From positions 1 to 62,969 of the forward strand of contig JADKGY010000014.1 of the NCBI GenBank assembly GCA_016722045.1: a stretch of 62,969 nucleotides of DNA, in the 5' to 3' direction. The stretch is from Candidatus Opimibacter skivensis. GTDB taxonomy: Bacteria; Bacteroidota; Bacteroidia; Chitinophagales; Saprospiraceae. The translations under genes and the position numbers were made by a program. Positions 1-10,769 of this stretch are shown here, piece by piece; position 1 is the first letter of the stretch, and each line of letters begins with the position of its first letter. The notes under the pieces were generated by a model that saw only the letters and a list, made by a program, of their open reading frames with translations, had not been told where the DNA came from and ran no database searches.

Positions 1-3000
1 CAATTGAAGATTTATTAAAATTATGCCAACCGGTAGTTGATTTTCCATCAAACAATAATTTCCATCCACCACTCTCTTCTGAAGATTGTCAATGAATATG
101 GTGAAAGCCGGAACAGCACTGATAGTTACAGGACTTCCCTGCGGAATTTGATTCTTGGTATACGCTTCTATACTTGAACCACAACGGTAACCCACTATCG
201 CTTATGTACGCATTCTTCATGTGGATATAGACTACCTGTCCTGCTTTCATTCCATCAAAGTTTAATGAAACTTTTTACGATCAGATGAAACATACGCCCT
301 TCTTTGATTGACATTATCAACACTGGATACCATAAATCTTTAATCGGCACATGTACACTCTTCTGCACATGTTTGTGCCCCTTTGCGCTTTCACCTGTTA
401 CCCATTGTGGTGTTGCTACCATGTTGTTTCACTTCCCAGTCATTGACATTCCATCCGTCACGCTTCTTTCAATGGCTCTATGATTCAATTTCAACACCAT
501 CACGTCTCTTTTGCTCTTTGGCTAACATTTCAAAAGTGGGCTTACCGTTGCTTATTTTAATCTCTGTAATCCATACCAAAGTTTGTCTGATTGTATGAAC
601 CTTGCCGGGATTACCTATTCCACCTACATACAATGCCCCATCAGGGCCCCAGACCATTCTGTTGATGCAAGCTTCTGGACCCTGGATGAAACAGAAAACA
701 ACTCCCTAAGTATTCACCATTTATTTTTTCAACAAAACTCGTTTGACACCACCATCGTGACACTTCACCATGGATCATTGCCTTTATATGGACCATCATT
801 GATTACCTAACGGTGTTGATGGTGATTTTCTAAATTCGTCTTGTGGAAGCCAGACAACGGAGGTTTTCTTTTTGGCAAGAAGCAGTGCCTTCAAAATCTA
901 CTGATCTTGATCCGAACCAGGCATCTTGTGTGATGTGAAGAATTTTGCTTGATGGTAACCAGTCGCCCTGATTGTCGTAGCGAATATTTCGTTGTCAATG
1001 CCTATCTCGATTCCATTTGGTGTTCTTAATCCGCTCGCGATATATGAGAGATCTCCTGACGGAAGATCCAAATTTTACGGCATGTCCACGGCTGGAGTGG
1101 TTGATTTGGTGCAGATGCCCGGGAGAATATCTGTAGCGATTATTGCATAAAGATCTCCATTTTTTCAGCCAGGCCAAAGAAAACTCGCCAGAAATTTCCT
1201 GAAGTCTGCCACTTGTTGTTTATGCATTGATATTCATCTATCAGGCCGTCTCTCATCCGTGTCCACCTTGTGAGTTCCTGTTTTTGCATAACGTATATGG
1301 TGTCATGGATCACTTTTAGACCGGGAGGTTCTGCAAGACCGCTTGCTATTCTTTTGACTTTTATTTGTGCCGGATCACTTGGATTCAACATTTGTAAGAA
1401 GGTATACGGAGCCTGAAGGGTCCCAAGTGCTGATAGCTAAAGTCCCGTCTGCCATGAAATCCATTCCACCTACTTTGGGAAGAAAATCCCATGGTCGCAC
1501 CTGTGTCAGATCATATGATGGGTACTTTTACTTCCAGATGACATATCGCCTGGAGATGGCTGCCTATCTGCATCGAAAGTGTTTTCCCCTGCAATTTTGA
1601 ATTTATATCTGTTGAATGAAGGGCGCAGTGGATGGAACACCGGTCATTCTTTTACATCTTCGGGCTTCCATTCAAATGACAGATACCTTCCTCCTTTTCC
1701 CTGCATGTATTCGAGGATGATAGGATGATATCCCACATGTCCAGTTTACAGTCGCTTCTTTTACTTCCGTTCCATGTTGTCCATCATTATCGAGGATCAG
1801 TTTGCCATCCACCGTCACTTTGAGCCATCATCACTCCATATTCTTAATCCTGTATTAAGATCTTTTCAGCATACAGATATCCCTTCGCAATCAGGATAAA
1901 GTCTTCATTTTTGCCGCCGAATTTCTGTGCATCTATTCCTGGAAATCAGAAATGATGCCCGCCTGATCAGTTTTTTGAAGGATTGGGATAGTCGGTATGT
2001 TTTCATATCCTTTTTGATCTGTATACGCCTCTACAAATAATCCGGGCAACAAATCTTTCCGTCCTTCAGTTCAGTCTTTAATTCAATGGCATTACCCGGC
2101 GACATCTTTTGTCCAAAGTCTGTAGTGTCAAGTGACAACACATAACGAACGATTTGTTGCGCACCTCAAAACCGGAATCTGGGATGTGCGCTCATGACTA
2201 CAAGGGAACCCCATATTCCTGCACCGCCCTTGATAACTTTATTGGTCAACGTGGCTACAGTTTCATCATCGAGTGGATAGCGTTGTGCTATTTGTCTGAA
2301 TGATGGACCGATAGTCCGAACATTTTTGTTGTGACATGTCTTACAATCATTTTTATCAATGAGCCTTTCGCCCGCGATATGTGCTTTCATCTTCTCCGGA
2401 TTTATTTGGATTGATGATCGTGTAGGCGCGCTGACGAATAATGTTGTGAAGGATGTTTCACCTTCTTCATTAATTGTAAGACGGCCGTTAAGCGTCAGTA
2501 CCTGTTTTGAATTAACCTGTGCAGATTCTTCATTCTCAACATTCCAGTTCCGTTAGTCTGCACACATTGATTTTTTAGAGCTATTGAAGTTACTTGTTGA
2601 GTGATGCTGATTTCATATCCTTTTGCACCGGTTTTGACATTGTACTTGCTCTCAAAACCCATTTGCCCATCGGCATTTTTTTACAAACTCAGTTGTTCAC
2701 TCACACTGAGTACAGTGCCATCTTGCATTTCAGTAAGTACATCATGCAGGCATAGCCATTTTTTATAGCATGTCCGCCATATTGAACTTCCTTGAGTACT
2801 GGCTGACCACCTTTCGTTACTTTCCAAGGTTGACCATATGGATTTTTAAGCCATGCATTCCCTATCGATATAGGCTGTGGTCCATGTGCATTGTCATAGA
2901 CTGCGCCTTGCAGCTTTACATGGCCTTTCCAGACCTGGTAAAGAGAACAACTGTCCGTATGGTAAGCGGCCCACATATCATCATGAAGTGCAAATGTCGA

Positions 3001-3145
3001 TTGATCCGGGGTTGCTGATCAAGGACAGATCTGAATACCCATGGTTGATATGGTCGATCAGCATCTGCTGAAGGACTGCTTTTTTACATCCCAATACGGT
3101 CAACAATATCGCTACTGACCAAAGGATTTTCAGTTGGTTTTTCAT
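1..3145 (-). pseudogene. c-type cytochrome / PQQ-dependent sugar dehydrogenase-like lipoprotein, many frameshifts, 3' end beyond window
   Basis: Pieces of one large protein can be read in changing frames. The ATG at 3145 opens a lipoprotein signal (hydrophobic stretch, lipobox LTVLGC). Next come the family-typical stretches PWVFRSVLDQQPR and HDDMWAAYHTDSCSLYQVWKG (about 3050-2900), and a PA14-like piece ending YLSFEWKPEDV (about 1680). A class I cytochrome c domain with haem motif CKTCH lies at about 2390-2170. A beta-propeller dehydrogenase part follows (VKRIASGLAEPPGLKVIHDTIYVMQKQ at 1390-1290, then GPDGALYVGGIGNPG near 640). The C-terminal part, with VVYIHMKNAYISDSG near 210, stays open to the left edge. 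This matches the large Bacteroidota periplasmic oxidoreductases joining cytochrome c and a glucose/sorbosone-dehydrogenase-like propeller. At least eight frame changes are needed. Either a dead gene or, more likely, indel errors at a poorly covered contig end. Confidence 0.72.
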
Positions 3146-3249
3146 TATTTCAATTGTATTTATTTGTCAATAATACTGAATTTATCATGATGGCTTTGGT
3201 ATATCAAATGGGCTTCATTTTTATATTTGAGTAACTAAAATCAACCTAA

Positions 3250-4260
3250 ATGAAAATTTTAAAATATCTCTTATATGTTCTGTTGGCCCTGGTGGTAATA
3301 GGCATTGTGATGGGCCTTCTTGGACCAAAAATTATAAGGTCAAGAGATCTGTAGTGATTGCCGCACACCGGATATGGTCTGGCCACATGAATTCGTTGAA
3401 AAAGGCAAATGAATGGTCTCCTTTTTTAAAAGCGGATACTACTTCAGTTGTTGAATATGCTGGCAATGATGGTGAAGTGGGCTCCACAAGTACATGGAAA
3501 TCCCAAAAAATGGGTAAGGGCGAGCAGACGATTACGGCGATTTATCCAATGAAATCTTCAAATGTGCATCTTAAATTCTTTATGCCCTGGGGCGTAAAGT
3601 GAGTCAGATGCTCTTTAACTTGAACCCAAGCACCGGAACAAAAGTGACATGGGAGATGCGGAGCTCACAATTTTGTGGGCAAGATGATGGGCTCCATGAT
3701 GAGCATGGATAAAAATGTCGGTGGTTTTATGAAAAGGCCTTGCCGATTTAAGACGATGATTAAATCCGCCAAAAACTCCAAAAATGGGTATGAACTATAA
3801 AAATCATCGAAGCACAATATCCTGGAGGGAAATATCTGGCTGTTCGCAAAACAATAGCCATGGGTGGAATCGCTGATTTCTTTTCTAAAAATACTCCGCT
3901 GCTGATGGACGCTTTGGAAAAAGGAAAAGTGGAAATGGCAGGTCCTCCGGCCGGAATATATTATACCTGGGATGAAAAGAAAATGGAAAGTGATATGGCT
4001 GTTGCCGTTCCTATCAAAAGGAGATATGAAAGCTCCTTCAGGAATGCAGATTATTATGGTGCCGGCGAAATAAAGCTTTGATGATTGATTACGTAGGAGG
4101 ATATGGTAATATGGGTGATGCACACATGGCGATGGATGCTCATATCAAAACCAATAAACTCGAGCAGGTACCTCCAGTGATGGAAGTGTATTTTGCAGGT
4201 CCAGGTACAGAGCCTGACTCTAATAAATGGATGACGAAGATTATGTATTTAGTGAAATAG
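3250..4260 (+). pseudogene. SRPBCC (polyketide cyclase-like) plus GyrI-like domain protein, frameshifted
   Basis: The ATG at 3250 begins a membrane anchor (MKILKYLLYVLLALVVIGIV) followed by GLLGPKNYKVKRSVVI in a shifted frame. The SRPBCC domain continues with VNSLKKANEWSPFLKADTTSVVEYAG and the typical WKSQKMGKGEQTIT (3380-3600). A GyrI-like ligand-binding half follows from about 3800: AQYPGGKYLAVRKT, PPAGIYYTWDEKKMESDMAVAVPI, and at the end PPVMEVYFAGPGTEPDSNKW. At least four frame changes (near 3340, 3600-3660, 3750 and 4065) separate pieces that are otherwise well conserved. The family is common in Bacteroidota as a membrane-tethered SRPBCC/effector-binding protein; its ligand is unknown. 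Sequencing indels are as likely as true decay. Confidence 0.75.
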
Positions 4261-4271
4261 CAGGGAGCAGG

Positions 4272-4340
4272 GAGTGAGTAACGAGTAACGAGTAACGAGT
4301 AACGGATAACGGATAACGGATAACGGATAACGGATAACGA
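4272..4340. repeat. Tandem heptamer repeat (gagtaac / ggataac)
   Basis: About four copies of a gagtaac unit run into six copies of the related ggataac unit, directly after the stop of the SRPBCC/GyrI gene. The tract sits inside a longer inverted repeat: gcagggagcagggag at 4260-4274 is matched by its reverse complement at 4440-4454, next to the dinB stop. Confidence 0.85.
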
Positions 4341-4354
4341 AAATCGAAAATTGA

Positions 4355-4384
4355 ATAGGGGTAATTTAATTATTGCCCCTTTTT
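4355..4384. terminator. Stem-loop terminator between convergent genes
   Basis: The sequence ggggtaat, a 6-base loop and attgcccc form an 8-bp stem with one G-U pair, followed by a T run on the plus strand. It lies between the convergent SRPBCC/GyrI and dinB genes and would end the plus-strand transcript. Confidence 0.6.
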
Positions 4385-4454
4385 TATTGGGTCTTGAGGC
4401 TTAAGGTGTAGCAATGTGTTATTGAACGCCAATTCTTTCTCCCTGCTCCCTGCC

Positions 4455-5616
4455 CTATGCCTTTCTCGCCTGAGGTTTAAAATTTGCCCAGCTGATCGCG
4501 TCCTTTCCCCATCGTCGGCGGATGTGGTCGAGTTGCTGGAGAAGGGATATTTCTGACTGTGTATCATCGAAGAGATTGAGTTGGATATGACCGTTGACGA
4601 GACCGCTGAATTTGACACCGATAAGTCTGATCAGTTGGCGGCGTTCGTATACTTCTTCGAAGAGTTCCTGTGCGTAGGTGATCAACTGGCGTGTCTGTGC
4701 GGTGTAGGGTATGCGGCGTTGTTTGGTGAAGGTATTGAAGTCGGCATAGCGGATCTTGACGGTGATACAGCTGGTGAGACGTGAATCCTGGCGAAGATCA
4801 AAGGCAAGCTCATCGACCATGCTTCCGAGGAGGCTACGGATAAACTTCATATCGAGGGTGTCTTCGCTGAAGGTGCGTTCTTTCGACATGGATTTTTGTT
4901 CATTGTAGGGGATGACCTGACGACGATCGATGGCATTGGAGCTTTCCCAGAGGAACTGGCCCATTTTTCCAAATTCGCGTTCGAGCAGTGGATGGGGGAT
5001 TTCGCGCAGTACTCTGATGGTCCGCACGCCCATAAAGCTGAGCTTTTTGTATGTCTCTTTGCCGATGCCGGGGATTTTGCCTGTGGAGAGCGGGGCGAGG
5101 AATTCGCGTTCTTCACCGGTGGGGATCTCTCGGATACCATTGGGTTTGACTTCGCCGGTGCCGACCTTGGAGACCAGCTTATTGACGGAGAGAGCGCAGG
5201 AGATCGGGAGACCTGACTCTTTGATGATACGTTGCCTGAGTTCGGCCGACCATTTATAGCAGCCGAAATAGCGGTCCATGCCGGTAAGGTCGAGATAGAA
5301 CTCATCGATCGAAGATTTTTCATATACCGGTGCCTGGCCTTCGATGATCTCAGAGACCAGCATCGAATGGCGGGTGTAGGAATCCATATCTCCACGCAGG
5401 ACCAGGGCCTGGGGGCAAAGGCCGCAAGGCCATTTTCATGGGCATGGCCGAATGAACGCCGTAGCGGCGGGCTTCATAGCTGCAGGAGGCTACCACTCCT
5501 CTGCCTCCCATCCCACCGATGATCAGGGGCTTGCCTTTGAGGCTGCTATCCCGCAGACATTCGACGGAAACAAAGAAGGAATCGAGATCCAGATGCAGTA
5601 TAGCCCTGTCGTACAT
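4455..5616 (-). CDS. dinB: DNA polymerase IV (Y family), one frameshift
   Basis: Error-prone translesion DNA polymerase of about 385 residues. The N-terminus has the first metal-binding motif AILHLDLDSFFVSVE and the steric-gate region. The second acidic motif, SSIDEFYLDLTG, is intact in the following frame. Thumb and helix-hairpin-helix parts (LSTGKIPGIGKETYKKL) and the little-finger domain ending FDDTQ...LDHIRRRWGKDAI are complete. The two frames join at about 5400-5430. Dropping one C of the reverse-strand CGGCCTTTGCC restores the expected AMPMKMALRLCPQALVLRGDMDSYTRHS, so one inserted base explains the break, probably a sequencing error. A leftward gene convergent with the SRPBCC/GyrI gene. 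Confidence 0.9.
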
Positions 5617-5621
5617 AAGAC

Positions 5622-5629
5622 CAAATATA
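5622..5629 (-). promoter_or_regulatory. Possible Bacteroidota -7 box upstream of dinB
   Basis: On the minus strand TATATTTG matches the Bacteroidota -7 consensus TAnnTTTG and lies only 5 bases before the dinB ATG, implying a leaderless or nearly leaderless mRNA. I see no convincing -33 element at the right distance, so the call is weak. Confidence 0.3.
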
Positions 5630-5764
5630 AGGCATTTTTATGACGTGTTTTTAGTCAATGTAATTATTAGGCTAAGGATGAAGGCAAGGAAAAGGCTGAG
5701 GCGCAGGCTAAGGCGAAAAGGAAAAAATTATACACATAAATAATTCGTTGTTACATTTATAAAG

Positions 5765-6172
5765 ATGAAAGGAAAACACTATTTTCTTCCGGTAATGATT
5801 CTTGCAGGTATGTTTCTACCATTATCACCACTGGGTGCTTTTCATTCACATAAGCCGATAAATCTGGAGGATCTAAAAAGAGGAGTGATAGAGTTAAGAC
5901 AATGCGATAAAAAGGAAAAATTAGCCACAAGGCCGGAGCGTAAAAAGATGGACGGACTGAGTCTGACGTCCTATATAGCAACAACTGTAGGGCTGGCAAG
6001 CCTTTTCCTATTACCGGCAATAGGAGCAGTACTTATCCCTTTAGGTACAATATTGGGGTTGTTTGGGTGGACAAACAAGAAAAGATATGAACATCGGAGG
6101 GGCGTGGCCTGGCTATAGCATCATCAGCTGTTGGAGGTGCTTTGCGTTTTTGATCGCGATATCCTTTATCGC
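5765..6172 (+). CDS. Small membrane protein, C-terminus frameshifted
   Basis: The ATG at 5765 gives a signal peptide or first membrane helix (YFLPVMILAGMFLPLSPLGAF), a basic middle with one Cys (LRQCDKKEK), a membrane segment (TSYIATTVGLASLFLLPAIGAVLIPLGTI) and the conserved-looking LGLFGWTNKKRYEHRRG. The frame stops early at 6118. One base change at about 6102 and another at about 6151 restore GLAIASSAVGGAL and a last membrane segment FLIAISFIAFS with a stop at 6172. The true product is therefore about 135 residues and resembles the small Bacteroidota integral-membrane proteins of DUF4190 type. Function unknown. Confidence 0.6.
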
Positions 6173-6229
6173 TTTTTCCTGACGGGTGGATTCTGAGTGG
6201 ATCATGAAGTAAAAGAAATAAACCGTGGC

Positions 6230-6256
6230 TTGATATAAAGGAAAATATTACCTTTG
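6230..6256 (+). promoter_or_regulatory. Promoter of rpsT, Bacteroidota type
   Basis: TAccTTTG at 6249-6256 matches the -7 box TAnnTTTG, with TTG at 6230-6232 as a plausible -33 element. The start codon of rpsT is 26 bases downstream, a reasonable leader for a ribosomal protein gene. Confidence 0.55.
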
Positions 6257-6282
6257 CCGCCTATTTTTTAAACAACACTAAT

Positions 6283-6534
6283 ATGGCCCATCATAAATCA
6301 GCCAAGAAAAGAATCAGACAGGATGCTATCAAACGCCTGCGCAACCGGTATTACAAAAAGTCTACCCGTACATCGATCATGAAGCTTCGTGAGATGACTG
6401 ATAAACCGGAGGCCTCAAAATTATTACCCAAAGTGATCAGTTTAATTGATAAATTAGCGAAGAGAAATCTTTGGCATCAAAATAAAGCAGCCAATCTGAA
6501 ATCAAGTCTGATGAAGAAAGTGGCTCATCTTTAA
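6283..6534 (+). CDS. rpsT: 30S ribosomal protein S20
   Basis: An 83-residue basic protein starting MAHHKSAKKRIRQDAIKRLRN and ending with the helix NLWHQNKAANLKSSLMKKV, the classic S20 pattern, of normal length and intact. S20 binds 16S rRNA early in 30S assembly. It is monocistronic, with its own promoter just upstream and a hairpin terminator just downstream. Confidence 0.97.
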   Translation: MAHHKSAKKRIRQDAIKRLRNRYYKKSTRTSIMKLREMTDKPEASKLLPKVISLIDKLAKRNLWHQNKAANLKSSLMKKVAHL

Positions 6535-6575
6535 CACACCCATTAAGGCAGCTATACAGGATAGCCTAAACTAGT

Positions 6576-6612
6576 GAGGCAAGCTGGGAAACCGGTTTGC
6601 CTCATTTTTTTT
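6576..6612 (+). terminator. Rho-independent terminator of rpsT
   Basis: gaggcaa pairs with ttgcctc around a short loop and is followed by eight T residues. It sits 42 bases after the rpsT stop. Confidence 0.8.
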
Positions 6613-6620
6613 ATAGGGAT

Positions 6621-7006
6621 TTATTTCCCCTTCAACCTGAGCTGAAAGAATAATTTCCCAAGAAGAGTTCCTGCGAATGCACCACAGGCATTCGCCGCCA
6701 TATCAAGGATTTCAAACTGCCGGCCTAATGCCATCATATTCTGAACAAACTCAAGTCCGACCCCAACACATGTGCCTAGAATAACTGTGCTCCAAAATGC
6801 TTTCCGTAGTGACCATCCCGGATTGCCAGCGAATGCATTGAATATCAAAAACGCCCACACCGCATACATACCGCAATGGCCGACCTTATCAAAATAAGGA
6901 ATTCCTAAAAAATTGAAATTCCCGGGACCGCCGGGAATAAGGGAAAGAATAGCAATCAATACCCCCATAGAAGTGGAGGTATCCAACGAAACCTGCCTTT
7001 AAACAT
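6621..7006 (-). CDS. VanZ-like family membrane protein, one frameshift near the start
   Basis: A small protein with four membrane helices of the VanZ family. It has the conserved DKVGHCGMYAVWAFL motif, a GVGLEFVQNM motif and a C-terminal LDMAANACGAFAGTLLG motif (the usual D-x-x-A-N-x-x-G). The best start is the ATG at 7006 (MFKGRFRWIPPLLW). That frame is lost at the G5 run at 6961-6965; one more G would continue it as GVLIAILSLIPGGPG. It lies 30 bases downstream of gcvH on the same strand, a gene pair seen often in Bacteroidota. The family was named for teicoplanin resistance, but most members, including this one, have no known role. Confidence 0.85.
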
Positions 7007-7036
7007 AGGGTGGGAAGGAAAAGAAGCCTTTCAGAA

Positions 7037-7449
7037 TCAATGTCCGGTAAGCTCTTTGTAAGCAGACACACCTAACAATTCATCATATTCGGAGAGATCC
7101 GTCACGGATATTTTAATGATCCACCCCTTGCCATAAGGATCGCTATTGATTAAACCCGGATTATCACCGCCAGATTCGGAGAGGTCATTATTAAACTCCA
7201 ATACGATTCCGCTCAAAGGCATGAATAAATCAGAAGTGGTCTTAACCGCTTCGACAGTACCGAATATCTGATCCTTGTCCACGACCTCACCGACGGTTTC
7301 AACTTCGATATAAACAAGTTCGCCCAATTCACTCTGGGCGAAATCCGTAATTCCTACGACAGCCATGATCCGGTCATCGTCAGTTTTTCCTCGGTCAGGC
7401 GAACCCATTCGTGTTCGCTAGTGTATTTAAGATCTTCAGGAAATTTCAA
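7037..7449 (-). CDS. gcvH: Glycine cleavage system H protein, one frameshift
   Basis: Lipoyl carrier of the glycine cleavage complex, shuttling the aminomethyl group between P and T proteins. The N-terminus KFPEDLKYTSEHEWVRLTEEK reads in one frame. The rest, MAVVGITDFAQSELGELVYIEVETVG and the lipoylation site GTVEAVKTTSDLFMPLSG (modified Lys in EAVK), reads in another, joined at about 7385. The protein resembles other H proteins at about 130 residues. The start is a TTG at 7449 (giving MKFPEDLKYT) or an ATG with one base inserted. Likely co-transcribed with the VanZ gene behind it. Confidence 0.9.
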
Positions 7450-7614
7450 TGCTTTTTTGTAGTTAGTAGTTCGATTGCTGATGGCGAAAATAGAAATAAT
7501 CTCCCTTCCCTTCCTTTCATCAGAAATATCCCCTATTTGCCGATTCTTCATACAGTTGCGAAAAGCACTATAAATACTTTTTCTAAATTACATCCTTCTC
7601 TTTAATTCTATCAA

Positions 7615-9394
7615 ATGAAAAGGAAATATTTCCTGTTGACACTTTTTGTTTTTGGGTTTACTGCTGGGATCATCGCTCAGCCAGTCAGCGAAGATTTGCC
7701 CCAGATCACAGGTTGTTTTGCCCTGATCAATGCAAAGGTGATCTCAGCTCCAGGCAAACCATGCATTGGTAGAGACGATCATCATGCGGGATGGTCTGAT
7801 CACCGATATCGGACCCCGCGCAAAAATTCCTTCGGATGCTTATCGGATTCCAGCGGATAGCCTGTATGCTTATCCGGCATTTATTGATGCATTTTCATGC
7901 ATTGGCGTAAAGAATCCTGAAAGTGAGATCCACGGGGTGGCCCACAGGGTGGTCCGGGCAACAGGGATCGGAATAATTCACGCCCAAGTGTGGACGAAGA
8001 AGGAAATGCAAGTCTTGAAGATGCAGGCATCACACCATTCCATAGTGTACGACCTTCTGTGGACATAAAAGAGAAATCCATTGCAGATTGGAGAGGACAG
8101 GGTTTTGCCAAGCGCACATTGTTCCAAAAGGAAAGATGATACCCGGCAAAGGATCATTGATTATCCTGTCTGGCAAAGAAACAGGTCAATTGTTCTGGAA
8201 AGAAGATGTCTCCATGTTTGCACAATGGTCAGGTGCAGGTGATAATTATCCAAGGACTGTCATTGGAATGATGGCAAAGTGGCGCGAACTTTATCATAAT
8301 GCTTAACAGGATCTTGTCCAACAAACTTCATATACCAATGCGACACTTGTTCCCCGGCCACATTACAATCAGGCGCATGAAGCCTTGATACCGGTGGTCA
8401 AACAAGAGATGCCTGTTTATTTCAGGGCACCGAAAGTGAAAGATATCAGCCGAGCATTAGCCTTACAAAAAGATCTCGGGATGAAGATGGTGATCAGCGA
8501 TGCCGAAGAAGCATGGTATCTCAAGGATCAATTTAAAACAGGAACTATTCCACTTGTTCTATCACTTGCCCTTCCGGAAGATAAGAGTGAGAAAAAGGCT
8601 GAGGCGAAGGCTGAGGCGAAGGAAAAAAAGGTGATGAAGCGAAAGCTGAGAAGAAGGATACGATCAATACAGATCCGGAGAAGGAAGCATTTGAAAAGAA
8701 AAGAGCACAAAGTCTGAAGGAGCATTATCAGCAAGCTGGTGTACTTGCAAAAGAGGGTATTCCATTTTCCTTCGGAACGCTCAGCGGAAAATCCTGTGAT
8801 TTCACAAAGAATATAAAGCTGATGATGGACAATGGCTTAACCGCTGACCAGGTATTAAGTGCATTGACTTCACAGCCCGCAAAATTGCTAGGAATAGAAA
8901 AAATTGTGGCACGATTGACATTGGGAAAATGGCGAATGTCATTGTATCAACTAAACCCTTATTTGAAAAAGATGCTGCAATCCGATACATGATCGTCGAA
9001 GGTAATTTATACGCATATGAAGAAAAGAGAAAAAGAAAATCACGGAAAAGAATCTCCTTCTGCTTCCACTTCATCTTCAATAGCAGGTACATGGTCCTAT
9101 ACGATTGATCTTCCTGATCAGAAAAAGAAGGCACCATGGAGTTTACGGAAAAGATGGATCCATCACAGGCACAATACATAGCAGTGACATTACTTCCGGC
9201 AACAACGAACTGGAATCTATTGTCGTTGACGGAAATACTGCAGCCTTCACCTTTGCCTTTGAGATCGAAGGTCAAATTGTGGTCATCGAATTCAATGTAA
9301 AATGAAAGGTGAATCATTTGATGGAAGGGTCACCATAGCTGATGTGGGTTCATTTTATATCACCGGTCAACGCATGTCCAAACCAAAAAATTAA
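7615..9394 (+). pseudogene. Secreted amidohydrolase-family protein (first of three), many frameshifts
   Basis: The signal peptide MKRKYFLLTLFVFGFTAGIIAQP is followed by the beta-sandwich start FALINAKVISAPGKP and IMRDGLITDIGPRAKIPSDAYRI, the usual entry to an amidohydrolase. Where the metal-binding H-x-H is expected the sequence reads PAFIDAFSCIGVKNPE, so the ligands are missing. Later pieces include AHEALIPVVKQEMPVYFRA (8375-8430), an unusual Lys/Glu/Ala-rich linker (8580-8720), FSFGTLSGKS, LGIEK...GTIDIGKMANVIV and a C-terminal beta domain to 9394. At least seven frame changes are required. It belongs with the next two genes as a tandem set. Probably non-catalytic by sequence even if the frameshifts are errors. 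Confidence 0.7.
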
Positions 9395-9413
9395 AACTCA
9401 TCAACATCGCGAT

Positions 9414-10760
9414 ATGAGAAAAATTATTTTTTTATCCTTATTTTTTCATTCGGTTTTGTCATAGGGCAGGTGCCAACAGGCGATATGATCATCCGGAAAG
9501 GAACTGTGCTGACCATCACGAAAGGGACATTGACTGAAACGGATATCCTGGTTCAGAAAGGAAAATAACCGCCATTGGCAAAGGGTTAAAAGCACCAGAA
9601 GGCACAAAAGAAATGGATGCTTCAGGGGTATTTGTAATGCCGGGGATCATTGATGCACACTCCCACATCGGTATTGATGCCGTCAATGAAGCCACAAATC
9701 CAATTACACCAGAGGTAAAAGTGGGTGATGCCATTGATCCGTTTGATTTGTCTATATACAGAGCACTGGCAGGTGGAGTGACAACTTCTCACGCGATGCA
9801 TGGCTCAGCCAACGTGATCGGTGGCCAATGTCAGACCATCAAACATCGCTATGGATTGATGGATCCTTCAGCGTTTATATTTAAAGATGCACCTCGAACT
9901 ATAAAATTTGCTTTAGGTGAAAATCCAATTCGGGTGCATGGTGAGGGCAGAGGAGTGCAACCTCGTACACGTATGGGTGTGGAGAGAGTCATTCGAAATG
10001 CTTTTGCAGAAGGACAGGTGTATAGGGATAAATGAAAGCCTATGAATTGGAGAAAGTAAAAAATCCGAATGCTGCTCCTCCTGTGTACAACGAGAGATAC
10101 CAGACAATGGCAGATATTCTGGATGGAAAGATCATCATACAATGTCACTCCTATCGTGCGGATGAAATACTGATGCTACTTAATGTTCTTCGTGATTTTG
10201 GTGTTAAAAAAATTACGTTTCAGCATGTGAATGAAGGTTTTAAAGTAGCTCCTGAATTAGCTACATTCGGTGCGATGGCTTCTGTGTTTTCAGATTGGTG
10301 GGCGTATAAATTTGAAGTGTATTATTCGACAGCCTATAACGCTACAATACTGACACGCAATGGTGTCGTGACATCGATCAACAGTGATAGTGGTGAGATG
10401 ATCAGACATTTGTATTATGAGTGTGCAAAGACGCAGCGTTATGGTGGCCTGTCTGATGATGAAGCATTGTCACTCATCACCATCAATCCTGCACGCCAAT
10501 TGGGCATTGATGATAAAGTGGGTTCGATTGAAGTCGGAAAGGATGCTGACATCGCTATCTTTTCAGGGCATCCATTATCTGTTTATGCAGTTCCACAAAT
10601 GACGATTGTGGATGGCATCATCCGTTTTGATAAAGAAAATGATCCATCGGACATGCGTATCTATATTGATCCTGAAGAAGCGACTCCTGCTTATTATGGA
10701 CGTGAAGAAGTAGATGAATGTATGCGAGGTACTGATCAAATGTTTAATAATCGTCATTGA
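9414..10760 (+). pseudogene. Secreted amidohydrolase (second of three), catalytic-type, frameshifted
   Basis: Starts at ATG 9414 with a signal peptide in two frames. It then gives QVPTGDMIIRKGTVLTITKG and the active-site motif FVMPGIIDAHSHIGIDAVNEA with an intact H-x-H. After ALAGGVTTSHAMHGSANVIGG the frame breaks at about 10033, where one missing G would restore YRDKWKAYELEK. The second part keeps candidate metal His residues in IIIQCHSYRADE and ITFQHVNEGF, an Asp in TSINSDSGEM, and the typical end LGIDDKVGSIEVGKDADIAIFSGHPL. This is the imidazolonepropionase-like metal-dependent hydrolase fold; the substrate is unknown. It is the only one of the three with a full set of ligands. Confidence 0.8.
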
Positions 10761-10769
10761 TTGCTGACA

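Noticed and set aside
3665..4123. A 152-codon leftward frame.
   Set aside because: It is antisense to the GyrI-like part of the SRPBCC gene, which is clearly the coding strand.
4847..5395. A 182-codon leftward frame inside dinB.
   Set aside because: It overlaps conserved polymerase motifs in another frame and has no protein-like pattern of its own.
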